Positions 22,698 through 35,034 of a DNA stretch of 45,181 nt are shown piece by piece (position 1 is the first letter of the stretch; each line of letters opens with the position of its first letter). Position numbers and translations under genes: made by a program. Below the pieces are notes generated by a model that was given only the letters and a program-made list of their open reading frames with translations, made no database searches and was not told the origin of the DNA. The stretch is from Syncephalis plumigaleata (taxonomy: Eukaryota; Zoopagomycota; Zoopagomycetes; Zoopagales; Piptocephalidaceae). Location: NCBI GenBank assembly GCA_025201365.1, contig JAIXMF010000079.1, positions 1-45,181 of the forward strand. The letters are read 5' to 3'.

Positions 22698-23732
22698 ATG
22701 TCTGTTATTCCTGCATTTCAGAAAATATTCGAACGCATCGGCCAGGAACCGCTTACTCCCGAGGAGCAAGCCACTTTGGTGCGTATTCGAGACAATTCCG
22801 CTCGGAATGGTAATGCATAGCAAGTTTGCTTTAAACTACATACTCTAATCGCGATATGAATTAAACAGTAACCATAGCCGGTATTGTCGGTCTAACCGGT
22901 GGCATGCTATATGGTTAGTATCAATGGATGGGCATGTAATATGATGCATAGATGTGTGCCGCCACTAACGCATATGAATGAATAGCACGTCGTCGGCAAT
23001 TTAGACCGTTTGGTACATTCTTTCTTGCTAGTTGTAAGTACAAGATGTTGCTTTTACGATAGTCCTAATGCGAATTATCCACTTTATTAGTTACTGGTAT
23101 GATGGGTGTGCAATTTGGCACGATGCTCAGTGGTTGGATGGCCAAACGGGAAATCGACAAACTACCTGATAGTAAGCGGTTCATTCGCTTGTTCAAAGAA
23201 GCTCGGTAAGTATAGGATGATTATTCAATGGCGTTACTAACTTGTTATTATTGCTACAAGTGATGAGATGATAAATGAAAGATTGCAGCGACATCATCCA
23301 GGCTCTCCTTCCTCTTCCTCGTCAGATAGACTATCCGGTCCTGATGCTATTCTACGTGGTGCTTCTATTGATCGCGATGAAACGAACCAGACAATGTCGT
23401 TCGGATCGTCTAATGAAGCGGAGCCTACGAGGGATCATAATGAAGGCGATGCATCGGCTTGGAATAAAATACGAACGCAAAATAAACCAGAATCAACCTG
23501 GGATCGGATACGAGCACAGCAACATCGTTCAGGGTCATTCGATCAAGACTCGAATAAGCAGGACACGTATACCACCGCTTGGAATGGTGCATCAGCAAGC
23601 AATCGCAGTATTAGCAAAAGTAGCAGCAGCGATAATGAAGAATCATTTCCACGTACTCGCGAGGACTTTGAACAAGCACGCCGCACTACTGCCGCACGTC
23701 GCAACAAGTACGGCGATGTTATCGATGAGTAA
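22698..23732 (+). CDS. OCIA-domain mitochondrial membrane protein
   Basis: Exons 22698-22809, 22869-22913, 22986-23033, 23091-23205 and 23261-23732 give 263 aa. The first 105 residues fit the OCIA layout: LTPEEQATLVRIRDNSARN, a first membrane segment (VTIAGIVGLTGGMLYA), RRRQFRPFGTFF, a second hydrophobic segment (FLASFTGMMGVQFGTMLSGW), then a helix rich in Lys/Arg/Asp. The C-terminus NKYGDVIDE matches the NKYGDxWDE ending of animal OCIAD proteins, which sit in the inner mitochondrial membrane and aid complex III assembly or prohibitin contacts. The tail holds three copies of a W(N/D)-x-IR/GA type motif (AWNKIRTQ, TWDRIRAQ, AWNGASAS) in Ser-rich disorder. Start chosen at the ATG preceding SVIPAFQKIF, which keeps all junctions in frame. 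Confidence 0.75.
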
Positions 23733-24004
23733 ACATCATAAAAATATTGCTAACAAAATAAATAAATACACAATGAGTAATTACTATCGATTGAGCGTAT
23801 AAATCGTGACTAAACAAAATAGATTAGAAATAATCTATTGAACTGCTTGTGCTTATTCTTCTTTATTCTTATAAGTCATATAAAAACATGCCTTAAATAT
23901 TAGGAGCAAGTATCGTATAGGGCATTAATAACAATACCCTACTAACTTATGCCATGCTTACTTAATATGCTACCACTTCAATCTATCACCCAATCAGAAA
24001 ATGG

Positions 24005-26467
24005 TCACTTTTTAGTTCTACTTATTGTTAGCGCTCTCCTTGACTTGTCTAATTTATCAATGGCATACGCTAATTTAGTGGCGCTTTCGGAGAACTGCTG
24101 GTATAAGGTTGCACTACCAACTAAAGCATGATTAGTTCGTGTAGCGTAAATACTGGAGTTACTTACAATGGCCTGCATTCATCTTTATGTCCATAACAAT
24201 CGTGCGTGGATTGGGTTTGTCGCTCGAGTCAATAGTGTTCGCGCGTAATTTAACAGCCCACTTAATTGGATCTATCGTGCATTACATATGATTAAATGAA
24301 GTAGTGTTGCACCATCTAGTACTTACCCCAGTAAGCCACGCGTGGATCATTACATCCGATAAAAACCAGCACATTAGGATGTTTTGCATTCAAACGTATA
24401 TTATCGTAGGGTGAGTAATTACGAATATATTTGAGCATATATCTGGACGACTGTGGATCTCCCAGTTCAATATGATCGGCGTCATTGGGCACGCTGTTCA
24501 GATCCATTAACACATCTAGAACACTAAGGAACGGTGCTGCATTGAATTGTTAGCACGGTTTAACTGCTCCTACACTATCGCTCACCATTGAGAATGGCTA
24601 CCTCTGCAAGGTCAGGCCACCTATTAATGACGGTTCCCATTAGTATGCCACCAGCACTCGTGCCCTCGATAACCATTAATTCGGGCCGTGTATACTTGTC
24701 GAACACGAGCCCAGTTGCAGCTAACTTGAAATCGCTAAACGTGTTCTCTTTGTTGTGTCTTGATCCTTCATGCCACCATTCCATACCTAGTTCACCGCCC
24801 CCTCTAACATGCGCGATAGCATATACAAATCCATGCTTTAGCAATGATGCAACAGACGGACTAAGTTCGGTCTTTATATAAATCCCGTAAGCACCGTAGC
24901 CAACCAGCCATGCGTAATTAAGCTGATTTCTTTCAAGGTTGCTTCTATGCGCAATGGTAATCGGGATTTTAATCGGTTTACCGTGTCTATTAACGGCACC
25001 ATTTACGTAAATAATATCCGTAGTATACTCGGATTCATCATAATCTGGCAGTATATTTTGGTGAAGCTTGTCCAGCGTTTCCGTTGCCATATCGTAAACG
25101 TACGTGATCGTGGGCGTGATGAGTGACGAGTACTCGAATACTAGTTTGTTGCTGTTAAAGTCGATTTGTGACGGACCAGTAATGCTGTATCCTTTGACTG
25201 GAAATTCGATGATACTCGGCTGTGTATTGGGCCATAGTCTTCCATTGGCGTCAAGTTTATACACCTTGATTGTATCTGTCATCTTTTCACGGTCAAATAC
25301 AACGACATATCCATGGAATACAAGAACTTTTCTATTGTAATCAGCGTTGATAGATTGCAATGTTCGCGTGCATGAGTGAGGATTGTTTAATTCATCGATA
25401 TCGCATATATAAAAATACGCGCTCATCCTATCGTCGATGTGTAGGTTTAATTTGAATAAATATTGACTAGCTAGCCGGTATACTGCAACTAGCTTTGCTG
25501 TTACGGGCGATTCAGACGAGCGTTGACTAGCTAGCTGATTTGCTTCCGATAATACCATAGATGCAGGTAATTTGATTGGAATCAACTTATCCGCCATATC
25601 ATCCGTAGCATCCATGTAGTAATACTCGTTGCTATTCACCTCGACTTCTGTTATAATGAAAAACTGACCATTACTCAATTTCTTCAAGTACAAAGTTTGC
25701 GACTCTTCCTTCATGCAATAGAGCTTCTTGTCCTCGGCCTGAGCATTACCAACCGTATGGCGTAGCAGGCAATAAGCACCGGTTCTACTATCGAAAGTCG
25801 TGTATAGAATGGTGTTCCCGGTAGCACTCCATTCGAATCGAGCATCCACGTTCTCTAACGTATACGGTAGTATTTTATCTGCATCAATATCCATCAGGTG
25901 TAGCGTGTATTCCTCGTCACCAGTTGCATCTATGGTGAACGCAAGCCACGACTCCTTCCTGCTAGTTTTAATATCGCCGACATTTCCAACTTTACCCTTG
26001 AGTTTATTGAAATCGAGTATCAATACTTCCGAGGCATTAGCCTCCCTAGTGGACCTTCTATAATAGCATGGATATTGTTTGTCTGCCGATTGACGACTGT
26101 AATACATGTAATCGCCAGAATACCATATGTTTGCTATAAAGTTATCCGATGCTTTTACCATTTGTTGAAACATTCGTAACCTAAGAGGCTGACTTTCCTT
26201 GAGTACTCGCTGAGCGTAGATCGACTCGTTTCTAATGAGCCGTATCACGTTTTTGCTCTTTAAGCCTTCACTTCTGATCCAGTTATAAGGGTCGTTGTAA
26301 TACGGTCCATAATACTTGCGTGTGAATGCCTTTGCTTTGGTTATCGGTGGCAATAGCCGTCCTTTTGGATATGATTTCGGAAGCTCATTTAAAAACGTAC
26401 AGGCATTAATATGCGATGAAAGCAGCAATAACCATAGATATACGGTAATTATATAGGGACATGACAT
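24005..26467 (-). CDS. Secreted prolyl-oligopeptidase-family serine peptidase (S9A/oligopeptidase B-like)
   Basis: Exons 26467-24586, 24536-24327, 24271-24167 and 24120-24005 give 770 aa, about the family norm. A signal peptide (SCPYIITVYLWLLLLSSHINA) starts at the ATG at 26467. YYGPYYNDPYNWIR opens the mature protein. The beta-propeller includes the FEWSATGNTILYTTFD type blade. The catalytic alpha/beta-hydrolase domain has all three residues: Ser in EGTSAGG (about 604), Asp in GCNDPRVAYW (about 691) and His in NAGHFGS (about 732). YGAYGIYIKTELSPSVASLL and HVRGGGELGMEWW are family blocks. It cleaves short peptides after specific residues; secretion suggests extracellular peptide use. The Ser motif is GTSAGG rather than GGSAGG. 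The usual family members are cytosolic, so a secreted form is notable. Confidence 0.9.
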
Positions 26468-26802
26468 TTTTTGACAACAGTAAAGTAAAAATAAAAAGCA
26501 AAAATGACCAAACAATACATGGTCGATTTATAGAATAACCGCTATATATCAATGCCACGCCAGTCTATTACTAAAGTGGATACTTGTAGTTGTTACCGAA
26601 GGTGATAATCACCTCAGTTCATAATGTATCGCTCGTTTTCTTTACTCACACATGCTTCATTACTACTCGATTAGCTGGAACTGCCATGCTCACTATGCTT
26701 TATTCATTCTACTGAACTTTAGACACCTTATACAAATAAAAAATGGACTGCCAATACGGAAATAGTAAGCAGACACGTGGCAAAACGTATACAATGCAAG
26801 GT

Positions 26803-26823
26803 GACAAAAAAGCAAAAAGGATA
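26803..26823 (-). terminator. Pol III terminator of tRNA-Leu
   Basis: In the minus-strand sense the tRNA is followed after a few bases by TTTTT and then TTTTTT, the T-run signal that stops RNA polymerase III. Confidence 0.7.
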
Positions 26824-26905
26824 TGGCCAGGGTGGGGTTCGAACCCACGCCTCCGAAGAGATTACGGCCTAAACGTAACGCCTTAGACCACTCGGCCACC
26901 TGACC
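26824..26905 (-). tRNA. tRNA-Leu (anticodon TAG)
   Basis: 82 nt including the discriminator A. Acceptor GGTCAGG pairs with CCTGGCC (one T-G and one C-G pair within the stem). D-arm is GCCGAGTGGTCTAAGGC. Anticodon stem TTACG/CGTAA holds loop TTTAGGC, so the anticodon is TAG (reads CUA). The long variable arm TCTCTTCGGAGG is typical of tRNA-Leu. T-arm is GTGGG TTCGAAC CCCAC. No intron. The A box and B box are both present within the gene. Confidence 0.95.
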
Positions 26906-27005
26906 ACTCACGAGAATTTTTGTGTTTATGTCCTCTATATAATAGTTGCAAAAAATTGCTAAAATTTTGCCGGGCGCTGTTTCTTCGTATTTTTTTTTGG
27001 AGGAT

Positions 27006-27077
27006 GGGGTTGTAGCCAAGTGGTTACGCTCTATTTCTCGGACGAATAGGTCCTGGGTTCGATTCCTGCCAATCCCG
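27006..27077 (+). tRNA. tRNA-like element, possibly tRNA-Pro (CGG), degenerate
   Basis: 72 nt with a fully paired acceptor stem (GGGGTTG/CAATCCC), a D-loop-like AGTGGTT and a T-loop TTCGATT. The best anticodon stem is TATTT/GAATA with loop CTCGGAC, giving anticodon CGG. The D stem and the T stem each contain mismatches, and no T-run follows directly. It may be a tRNA pseudogene or a divergent functional tRNA; the assigned amino acid is uncertain. Confidence 0.5.
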
Positions 27078-28097
27078 TCATAGGGAAAAAGGTATCATTT
27101 CTAACTAGTTAACAGAAATGTTGACATTTATTAACCTACCGACTATATGCTAGTTGGTTTTCTGCTACACAACCGTGTTCTGCACTCGCAAGACACATTT
27201 CCATTCCGTGGGCATTGGGCTGTTTGTCAAATTGTTTGTTATTATAACCCTGGTTTATTCATTTATAATAAAAGACGGCATATAGCCAAATATGTTCTAA
27301 CAAGAAAAAAAAAAAAAAATTCTTCGTATTTTTTTGTATATACTAGCAAGATGTAATGCTTTTACTTACTAGGATTAAAGTAGATAGTTTGTAGATGTTT
27401 TTGTCTTATTATATAATACGTATAACTTTTCTCTTTAATAAATCATTTATGTTATAATAGATATATAATAGTAAAAGCGCTTTATCATTTATTGTAACGA
27501 TATGTAATAAGCATTAATAGAATGTTGGCTAGCTAGTGATTATTTATTCCGTTACATTCAGGCATGCAATCTATCTATATTGCTTATTGATATACAGGCA
27601 AATATACCGATATCACCTACTCATTTATTTGTAAGCTGACTCTAAGATGTATTGACGTAAATGACAATTCTGCATTAACCCAACTCATTACGACATTGGC
27701 CAATAATCAGTGAGCACGTCTTTTTTAATGGCTGGCTGGGTGGCTGGTTATATTTGCGTGTACTCGTCACTCGTCGAGATATCACTTGTCATCGTGGATA
27801 CCACAGCACACAGCTATTGCAACACATCTTGCAACTCGTAAAAGACATTTCTTACCAAGCTTCTTTACTTTCCAGCATCCTACGAGAAAAACATTAACTA
27901 TATTGACCGCTGTTCTTTCTTCCTTTCTCTCTTCTCTTCCCTTGGTTATTTAATTACTACCATCGTTTCGGTTAGTATTACAACAGCGATAATAACAACA
28001 AGGACGCAGCACTTATTACGCGTGCAATATAGGGCTCATCACGCTTACATTTACTAGTAGTGGCATTGCGTAGTCGTAGTAGTAGTCGTGTTTACAT

Positions 28098-31000
28098 ATG
28101 CCGCTGAAATCTATTCAACGAACGGCCACCGTAGCGTGGTCACCCGCTAACCCGAATGACCCACTATTGGCTACTGGTACGGTTGCGGGCGCGCTAGATG
28201 ATTCCTTTTCCAACACGACAGAGCTGGAAATCTTTCGTCTCGGCCTCGATGATAAGGCTACCACCGAGTTATCCTCACCAATAGGTGTTGTCTCTAGTAA
28301 TGCAAGGTAATCCTAGCACGATTTGTAGTTATTATCAGTTGATTAATCTTGTATCTCGTATTTCGCGAACAACAATGATAGATTTAATCGACTTAGCTGG
28401 GGTGGTGCCACGGCCGATCGTCCGCTCGGTGTCATCGCAGGTGGTTTGGAGAATGGCGAACTTATGCTATGGAATCCAGATGCAATCGTCAATGGCAATG
28501 CGTAAGTATACGATGATTATCGTGGAATAGCGCGCACAGCAATACTAATCAATCTCGCTACATTCATGTGTTGTAATGACAGGGAAGGTGCCGAACTATT
28601 CCGATCCAACAATCACAGTGGTGCCGTGTGTGGATTAGACTTTAATCCATTCCAGAATAATCTACTTGCATCAGCCGGTGGCAATGGCGAGGTAAGCGGC
28701 AATAGTTACGACGCTACTTGTATACGAGTGTATTAATATACAATGATTAATAACACATGTATACGCACGTGTATACATCAGATATTCGTGTGGGATTTAG
28801 CCAATTTAAGTAAGCCTTATTCACCGGGACCGCGTTCATCAAAACTCGAGGATATTACGTGCTTAGCGTGGAATCGACAAGTACAACACATTATGGCTAC
28901 ATCATCAGGCACGGGCTATACAGTTGTATGGGATTTGAAGAATCGTCGTGAAGTGTTGCATCTTAATTATGGTGGTGCCACATCTACCGGTGGATCAACC
29001 GGTCTCGGTGGACGTCGTGGTGTAACGGCAGTGGCATGGAATCCTGATGGTGTAAGTAATAATGACTGGTTGTTGACATAGATCGCATGGCTGATCAATT
29101 AATGATGAATAGGCTACACAACTTGTTACCGCGTCAGAGGATGATGGCAATCCCGTTATACTCACCTGGGATCTACGTAATGCGAGAGCACCAGAAAAGG
29201 TGAATATCTAAATATTTTGAGAGATATAGAGTGTATTCATTACTAATGAATCGTTTATTCAGATATTACGCGGCCATTCTATGGGAGTATTAGGATTATC
29301 ATGGTGTCGTATGGATTCCAATCTATTATTGAGTGCCGGTAAAGACAATCGTGTAATATGCTGGAATCCACGAGATGGCGATATAGTTGGCGAGGTAAGC
29401 AATGCTAGTCTAGTATACATCATTAGTATGTGATAATAGTATTAATGATAATGATGATAATGATAATGATGATTAGCTACCGCCTAGTAATAATTGGGCG
29501 TTTGATGTTCAATGGTGTCCACGTAATCCAAATCTACTTAGTGTAGCGTCATTTGATGGACAGGTAGCTACTACTATTATTACTACTACTGCCATGAATT
29601 AGATAGCTAATTTTATTAATTTACTTAGGTGAATGTGTATTCTGTTCAATCAGATCAAGCAGCAACTGCTAGTCAATCATCCAATATCGCAGCTATCGGC
29701 GCTAATGCAGATGATCCATTTAATCTCAATGCATCTACCCTGCCTACTGCTACGTCATTGACGCTAAAGACACCGCCCAAATGGTTGCGTCGTCCAATAG
29801 GAGCCACATTCGGATTTGGCGGCAAACTCGTCACATTCAGTGCTACCTCGACAGCAACATCAACGGCAGCAACGGCAGCAGCAGCACCAGGTGCACCGGG
29901 TGCGAATGCGGTCCCTCACTCGCATTCCAGCGTCAGTATTCGCACGGTAGTTACCGAGCCAACTCTAGTGACACGTTCGCAGGAACTAGAGCGTGCCATT
30001 GAAGCAAAGAACCTTCACGCATTCTGTGAAGCACGTCAAAAGGAGGCTGCCGGTAACGCGGAAGAAGAGGCTGCATGGAAGATTATTGCCGTGCTATTTG
30101 ACGGAGATGCACGCGATCGTCTTGTCAAAATTCTAGGACGCGACAAGGAACATGTACTATCGGAATTGACCAGCAAGCTTGAAACTACCACTATTTCAAC
30201 CGATGAATCTGCCGATAATCAGGATACATCAGCAGCAGCAGTAACAACAGAAACTACCGAAACCGCAGATTCTACAGATTCTACAGATGCTGCACCCACC
30301 AGTACAAATAATGGTGATGCGCTAAGTGGCTATTTCCCCGAGAGTACGGCAGCTGAATCCGATTTCTTTAGTGGAAAGAGTGGAACATCAGCAGTAGATG
30401 AGCTAGGTGTTGCGGACAAGAGCGCTAGTGCTACTACTGCTAGCACACCTGATAAAAGTAAGGATACCGCCACCTTCCACATTTTACCCACGGATGCTAG
30501 TCCGGTTGATACATTGATCACTCGCGCTGTTCAACTGGGTGATTTTGATGCTGCCGTACGAGCATGCCTAGATGCCGACAGACTGGCCGATGCACTTCTA
30601 TTAGCAGTGTGCGGTGGCAATGAATTATTAGCACGCACAAGACAGGCCTACTTTGAGCGACGTGCTAATTCCGCGCCTTACCTACGTTTATTGCGTAGCG
30701 TTATTAGCGGCAATCTGGCCGATGTTGCCAGTCAAGGTGATTTAGCACAATGGGACGAGATACTCGTTGTATTGTGCACATATGCACGTGGTGAGGAATT
30801 CTCCGGTTTGTGCGCGCAACTCGGCGATCGACTAGTGGAGCAATGGCACGCGCATAAGAATCGAGAGGCTCGTCAAAACGCCGTATTGTGCTATTTGGCC
30901 GCGGGTGATCTCGCTAAAGTGACGCAATTATGGATTGTCACTGAATCGGAGGTGGAGCAACACGGATTGACTCAAGGATTATTGTCGGCGAGTTCCGTGC

Positions 31001-32803
31001 ACGCTCTCGCTCTTCAATCGTTGATGGAGAAGGTTGCCGTACTACGACAAGCGATTGATCATGTCGACGATGCGGTGGAGGCACCATTGGATTCACGCAC
31101 GGATACCGCCAATGTCACGGCCATCGCTGCTGATAGCAAGTTCAAACTCTCCGCACTCTACGATAAATACTGCGAATACGCGGAACTACTGGCTTCACAG
31201 GGCGAACTAAAGACGGCCGCTCATTATGCCAGTAGAACACCGGCCGATTACCATGTCAAACAAGAGGATGGACTTGATGCCTTGGCCGTTATTAAGGATC
31301 GTCTTCGACAATGTGGACAGGAAGTGAATAGTGCGACACGTCCATTCGATATCACACCCATTGGCAAACAACCAACGGTAACTGCTACTACTACTACTAC
31401 TGCTCCTACGGCAGCAACAGCAACAACAGCAGCCACAGCTTACGGTACTGCAGCTTATGGTAATGTGGGTTATCCCACTACTGGTTATCCAGCAGCAAAT
31501 ACAGCACAACCAGCCTATACTGGTTATGGCGGTAATACTACTGCTACTGCAGGATATTCCACAACAGGTTATGGTGGTTATAATACTGCCAATACAGGAT
31601 ATAATCAATCCTATGGAGGCACTACGCAAACCACAGGCTATGGATATGGTAGTACGCAATTACCGCAACCAACGCAACCATCAATCCCTGCACCCACCAC
31701 TGCTACAATGATGGCAACTAATGCCACTACAGGTGGATATGGTGGATATACGCCTGCTAGTCATTACGGTAGTGCAGCAATCCCACCACCTCCACCACCC
31801 ATGGCAGGAGGTGCGCCTACTGATGCAGCGCCTCATTCACCGCCCGCCTCACAGCGTAATGATATACCAGGATGGAATGATCCGCCACCAATGGCAGTGC
31901 CCTCTAAGCGTACCAATGTCACTACAGCTACTATGACACCACTAACCACACCATTCCCCGGTGCCAATCTAACACATCCTAATATGCCACCAACTGCTAG
32001 TGGTGGTATACCAGGAGGGGCAGGAGCAGCAGCAACCCCACCACCACCACCACAGAATGCAATGGCACCAGCACCATTATACGCTCGACCACCTAGTAGC
32101 CAACAAGGTGCGTCAACTGGAGCGGCAGTACCACCACCTCAACAAAACCCATATAATATGCCTAATACTGGATATGGTGCTATACCATCACAACCACAAC
32201 AGCCACAGCAACCACAACAACAGGCACCACCACCAGCACCAGTGGCACCACCAGTGAAACAACGACATCGTAAGTAATAATATTCTATTTATTGGTACAG
32301 CGTACTAATGCTAACTCATACCTGATTGCTATAGCAATGGGAGATCGCTCACACATCCCTGCCAATTACATGCCCATTGTTGACATATTGAGTGCACAAT
32401 ACGCTAAATTGGAACAAATGTCACCGGTAAGTGATTAATACTACTATTACTAAATAACCTAACTATTACTAATAATGATGATGCTATATAGCCAAACCAA
32501 AAACGTTACGTGGATGATATGAAGAAGCGGCTAGACATGCTAATCGATGCTCTTAATAACGATGAAGTAGCCGGTCCTATTGCCGAACAATTACTGCAAG
32601 TGGTTCAGGGTAAGCTATTTTATTATGTTGATAGCATATATACATGCATATTAATGAATGCATGTATATTAGCAATGGAAGCGCAAAACTTTGCCGGTGC
32701 TCGTGATATTATGCAAGATTTGTTCACCAAGTCCGGTGGTGGTGTATGGATGGTAGGCGTACGTCGTCTAGTGGATACCATGGCCAGTGTTCATGGACAA
32801 TAG
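28098..32803 (+). CDS. SEC31: COPII outer-coat protein Sec31
   Basis: Forms the outer cage of COPII vesicles with Sec13 at ER exit sites and stimulates Sar1 GTP hydrolysis. Eleven exons: 28098-28306, 28382-28501, 28583-28691, 28782-29051, 29113-29199, 29263-29394, 29477-29563, 29629-32269, 32335-32426, 32492-32609, 32673-32803, giving 1,331 aa. An N-terminal WD40 propeller opens with RTATVAWSP and ends near [17 protein letters not shown]; blades include [12 protein letters not shown] and [13 protein letters not shown] helical ACE1 solenoid follows (for example [20 protein letters not shown]), then a Tyr/Gly-rich and Pro-rich disordered region (about 30 kDa; the Sec23-binding part) and the C-terminal helical domain ([18 protein letters not shown]). 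Exon 8 alone codes for 880 residues. All junctions are in frame. Confidence 0.97.
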
Positions 32804-33387
32804 TCGACTATATAACCATCATTATTACTGAACATATAAATAAACCAATGCAATTTACGATCTACATCTCATGAAGTGATAATAATAATGGTACTAATGA
32901 ATGTGCATTATTATTTATTAATAAGAGCAAAAGTTAAAGACTAGTATTGCTAACTGGTTGAAAACCCCCTGTATATAGTGTAATTGAACAAGAATGATTT
33001 TAGTAGTACAACCTGGCAATAAAGCATTAGCGCATAGTGTTTAATTAGAACGTGAGCGATTGCTCCAATGGAGCACATTTGACAATCTTGGCATTAATCA
33101 CACTTGATTACAATGGAAGCCGTTGATACATAGAGAGTAATTCTATTAATAGCAACACTGGCTATGGAAAAGTAAGGAAATACAACGCGTGTAAACAGCA
33201 CGAAACTGGTTAAGACTACGTGTTTTTTATTTTTATCTTAGCAATCATTCAGTTGTCGAATTGCTATATCGCCTTTGTAAGCAATGCCGTATTGATATAA
33301 ATATACGTCGCTTATGTCTCCTTATTTTATACGATAGTCTTCTACATCAGCATTTATTTATTCTTCGCATTTGCATACTTTATAACC
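32804..33387. other. Spacer between SEC31 and PPxY gene
   Basis: 584 bases holding the SEC31 3' UTR, a copy of a dispersed repeat (see the repeat entry at 32862) and, near 33292-33306, a TATAAATA box about 90 bases before the next ATG. Confidence 0.5.
32862..32964. repeat. Dispersed repeat, copy 1 (modules A then B)
   Basis: Module A (32862-32884, TCTACATCTCATGAAGTGAT...) and module B (32911-32964, TTATTTATTAATAA...AAAAGTTAAAGACTA...AACTGG). The same two modules occur at 42081-42172, but there B comes first in the same orientation and A follows inverted. Possibly remnants of a small non-autonomous element; no terminal repeats or target-site duplication were identified with confidence. Confidence 0.6.
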
Positions 33388-33894
33388 ATGTCTACCAGCA
33401 TTACAACTGATCGTCGTTATGTTTATAGAGCATCATCATCATCATCAGCATCATCAGTATCAAGTGTATTAACCGCACCTTCTTTATCTCATTCGCGTGA
33501 ACCAGGAGTAATGGCAGCTGCAGCATCGAATACAGTTCCATCGGAGCAACAAGAAGAGAATAATAGGAATCCATTCAGGTCAACATGCGAACATTCAGAA
33601 TTAATTGCACCACCACCAGCTTACGTTGATGCAGCGAATATGCCACCACCGCCATCATATGTAGCCGTTGATATGTCATTACCAACACCAGCGGATACAA
33701 GTCAGACTGCCGCTACTACTAGATCAATGCCAACAGATGCTGATTGGACCAATACAACTACAACAGCAACACGAAATGGCGTAGAACATAACAACAAAGC
33801 ATTGGATGATGCGTTAGATGACCTATGTTTTTGTTGCTCTGTACTTCAATGTATTGACCTTCTCTTTGCATGCTGTATCGGTTTGGCTAAATGA
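33388..33894 (+). CDS. Small PPxY protein with cysteine-rich C-terminal tail
   Basis: Single-exon 168-aa protein, not matched to a named family. It has a Ser-rich N-terminus, then two PPxY motifs (PPAY and PPSY within APPPAYVDAANMPPPPSYV, about residues 71-89), a Thr/Asn-rich linker, and an end DDALDDLCFCCSVLQCIDLLFACCIGLAK with six cysteines inside a hydrophobic stretch. PPxY motifs are known ligands of WW domains, especially Rsp5/NEDD4 ubiquitin ligases. Cysteine-hydrophobic tails of this kind are usually palmitoylated or resemble CYSTM segments. Inference: a membrane-tethered Rsp5 adaptor or substrate. A TATAAATA box lies about 90 bases upstream. The start is the first ATG after it, preceded by ACC. 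Confidence 0.7.
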   Translation: MSTSITTDRRYVYRASSSSSASSVSSVLTAPSLSHSREPGVMAAAASNTVPSEQQEENNRNPFRSTCEHSELIAPPPAYVDAANMPPPPSYVAVDMSLPTPADTSQTAATTRSMPTDADWTNTTTTATRNGVEHNNKALDDALDDLCFCCSVLQCIDLLFACCIGLAK

Positions 33895-35034
33895 ATTACG
33901 TTTAGATCAAACATTTTATATAAAAATAAAGTTGATCAACATTCTATTGTTTAATAAAAGTGTATACAAATGGATATTAATAAAAGAGGAGAAGAGTGAA
34001 TAAGTTGATGGGATAATGGAAATGAAGCATGTCAATGACACTCGCCAATTATTCATGACATGGGTAATGAAGCTAGAACATTGCAAGTGAGTTCATTCGA
34101 TGTATTTTGTAATAGGAAACATGATAATATTTATTGAAAGTATATAGGAAGCATATTGGAAGAGCTAGTGTCATGAAAGCCAGAGTGTACGGTCATCATC
34201 ATTCATATGTACCATTATTGCCATGAATCATTGTTATTAACAAGTTCATTCAAATTGTCTTATTGTCCTTAGTGTTATGCATACTCATTACTCGTCAATA
34301 CGGCAACAACACCTACTGATGAGAGCATCAACAAAATGGAAGGGAAAGATAGGAGGAAATCATAAGGAACGACATCAATATATGTCAATAGATTTATTAG
34401 CATTTCATTAGTAATTTCTGCTTAACATTTTGTTAGCATTTACCAGTAATAATAATGATGAGGATGATTCAATATTACTTTATAACTATCCAGCATGACT
34501 AGTATTTATAACTTACAAAACGTGTTAGCCAAATAGGATATTTGTAACACAATAAATTGCTAAATAAGAAGTGAAGAATGACACATTTTAACTCAGTATT
34601 ACTAGGAATGACAAAGAGTGACGCCAGTCATAGTTCTATGCTTAGCATACTTACTTTTACTAGTTAGTCATGTTTACCATTTGTGTGCATGTACATACAC
34701 TTATGTAGTAAATGTACTCTAGCGTGATCGACCTAGTCCCTTTGTATAATAATCAGTCATACTGTATTGCGTATGGTGGAATGGGACAGGTGTACAACCA
34801 CTGTTCCCTTGACTTGTTCCGCTCTTTACTTTTATGGCATACGCTATTGGTTCTATTGTATGTTCCACGAAGAATCACCATTATTACGCAGCTCACATCA
34901 TATGTCACGGTGAATTGATTTCAAATTGCTTTAAATATCCGCGATGGAATGTACTTGTTGTAACAAAAACCATTGGATCCACATCATCTCACTTCTAGTT
35001 CACTCCACATACCTTTGCTCTTCTTGTTATCACT
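33895..35034. other. Gene-free spacer before the ankyrin gene
   Basis: 1.1 kb, AT-rich. No open frame with a recognisable product, no RNA gene and no clear repeat. The last 40 bases before the ankyrin-gene ATG are pyrimidine-rich. Confidence 0.5.

Larger units (their letters stand above)
26468..28097. other. Spacer between peptidase and SEC31 genes with Pol III elements
   Basis: 1.6 kb. It carries the promoter of the peptidase gene (minus), one tRNA-Leu, one tRNA-like element and the SEC31 promoter (pyrimidine-rich at about 27920-27950). An A15 run lies near 27304-27318. The frames at 26693-27019 (-) and 27147-27356 (+) are not supported as genes; the first runs through the tRNA. Confidence 0.6.

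Noticed and set aside
27006-27077. Reading the tRNA-like element as tRNA-Glu (CTC)
   Set aside because: That loop placement gives only two to three pairs in the anticodon stem; the CGG placement pairs better.
31207-32257. Several frames overlapping SEC31 exon 8 on both strands
   Set aside because: Repetitive Tyr/Gly/Pro-rich coding sequence opens other frames; SEC31 accounts for the region.
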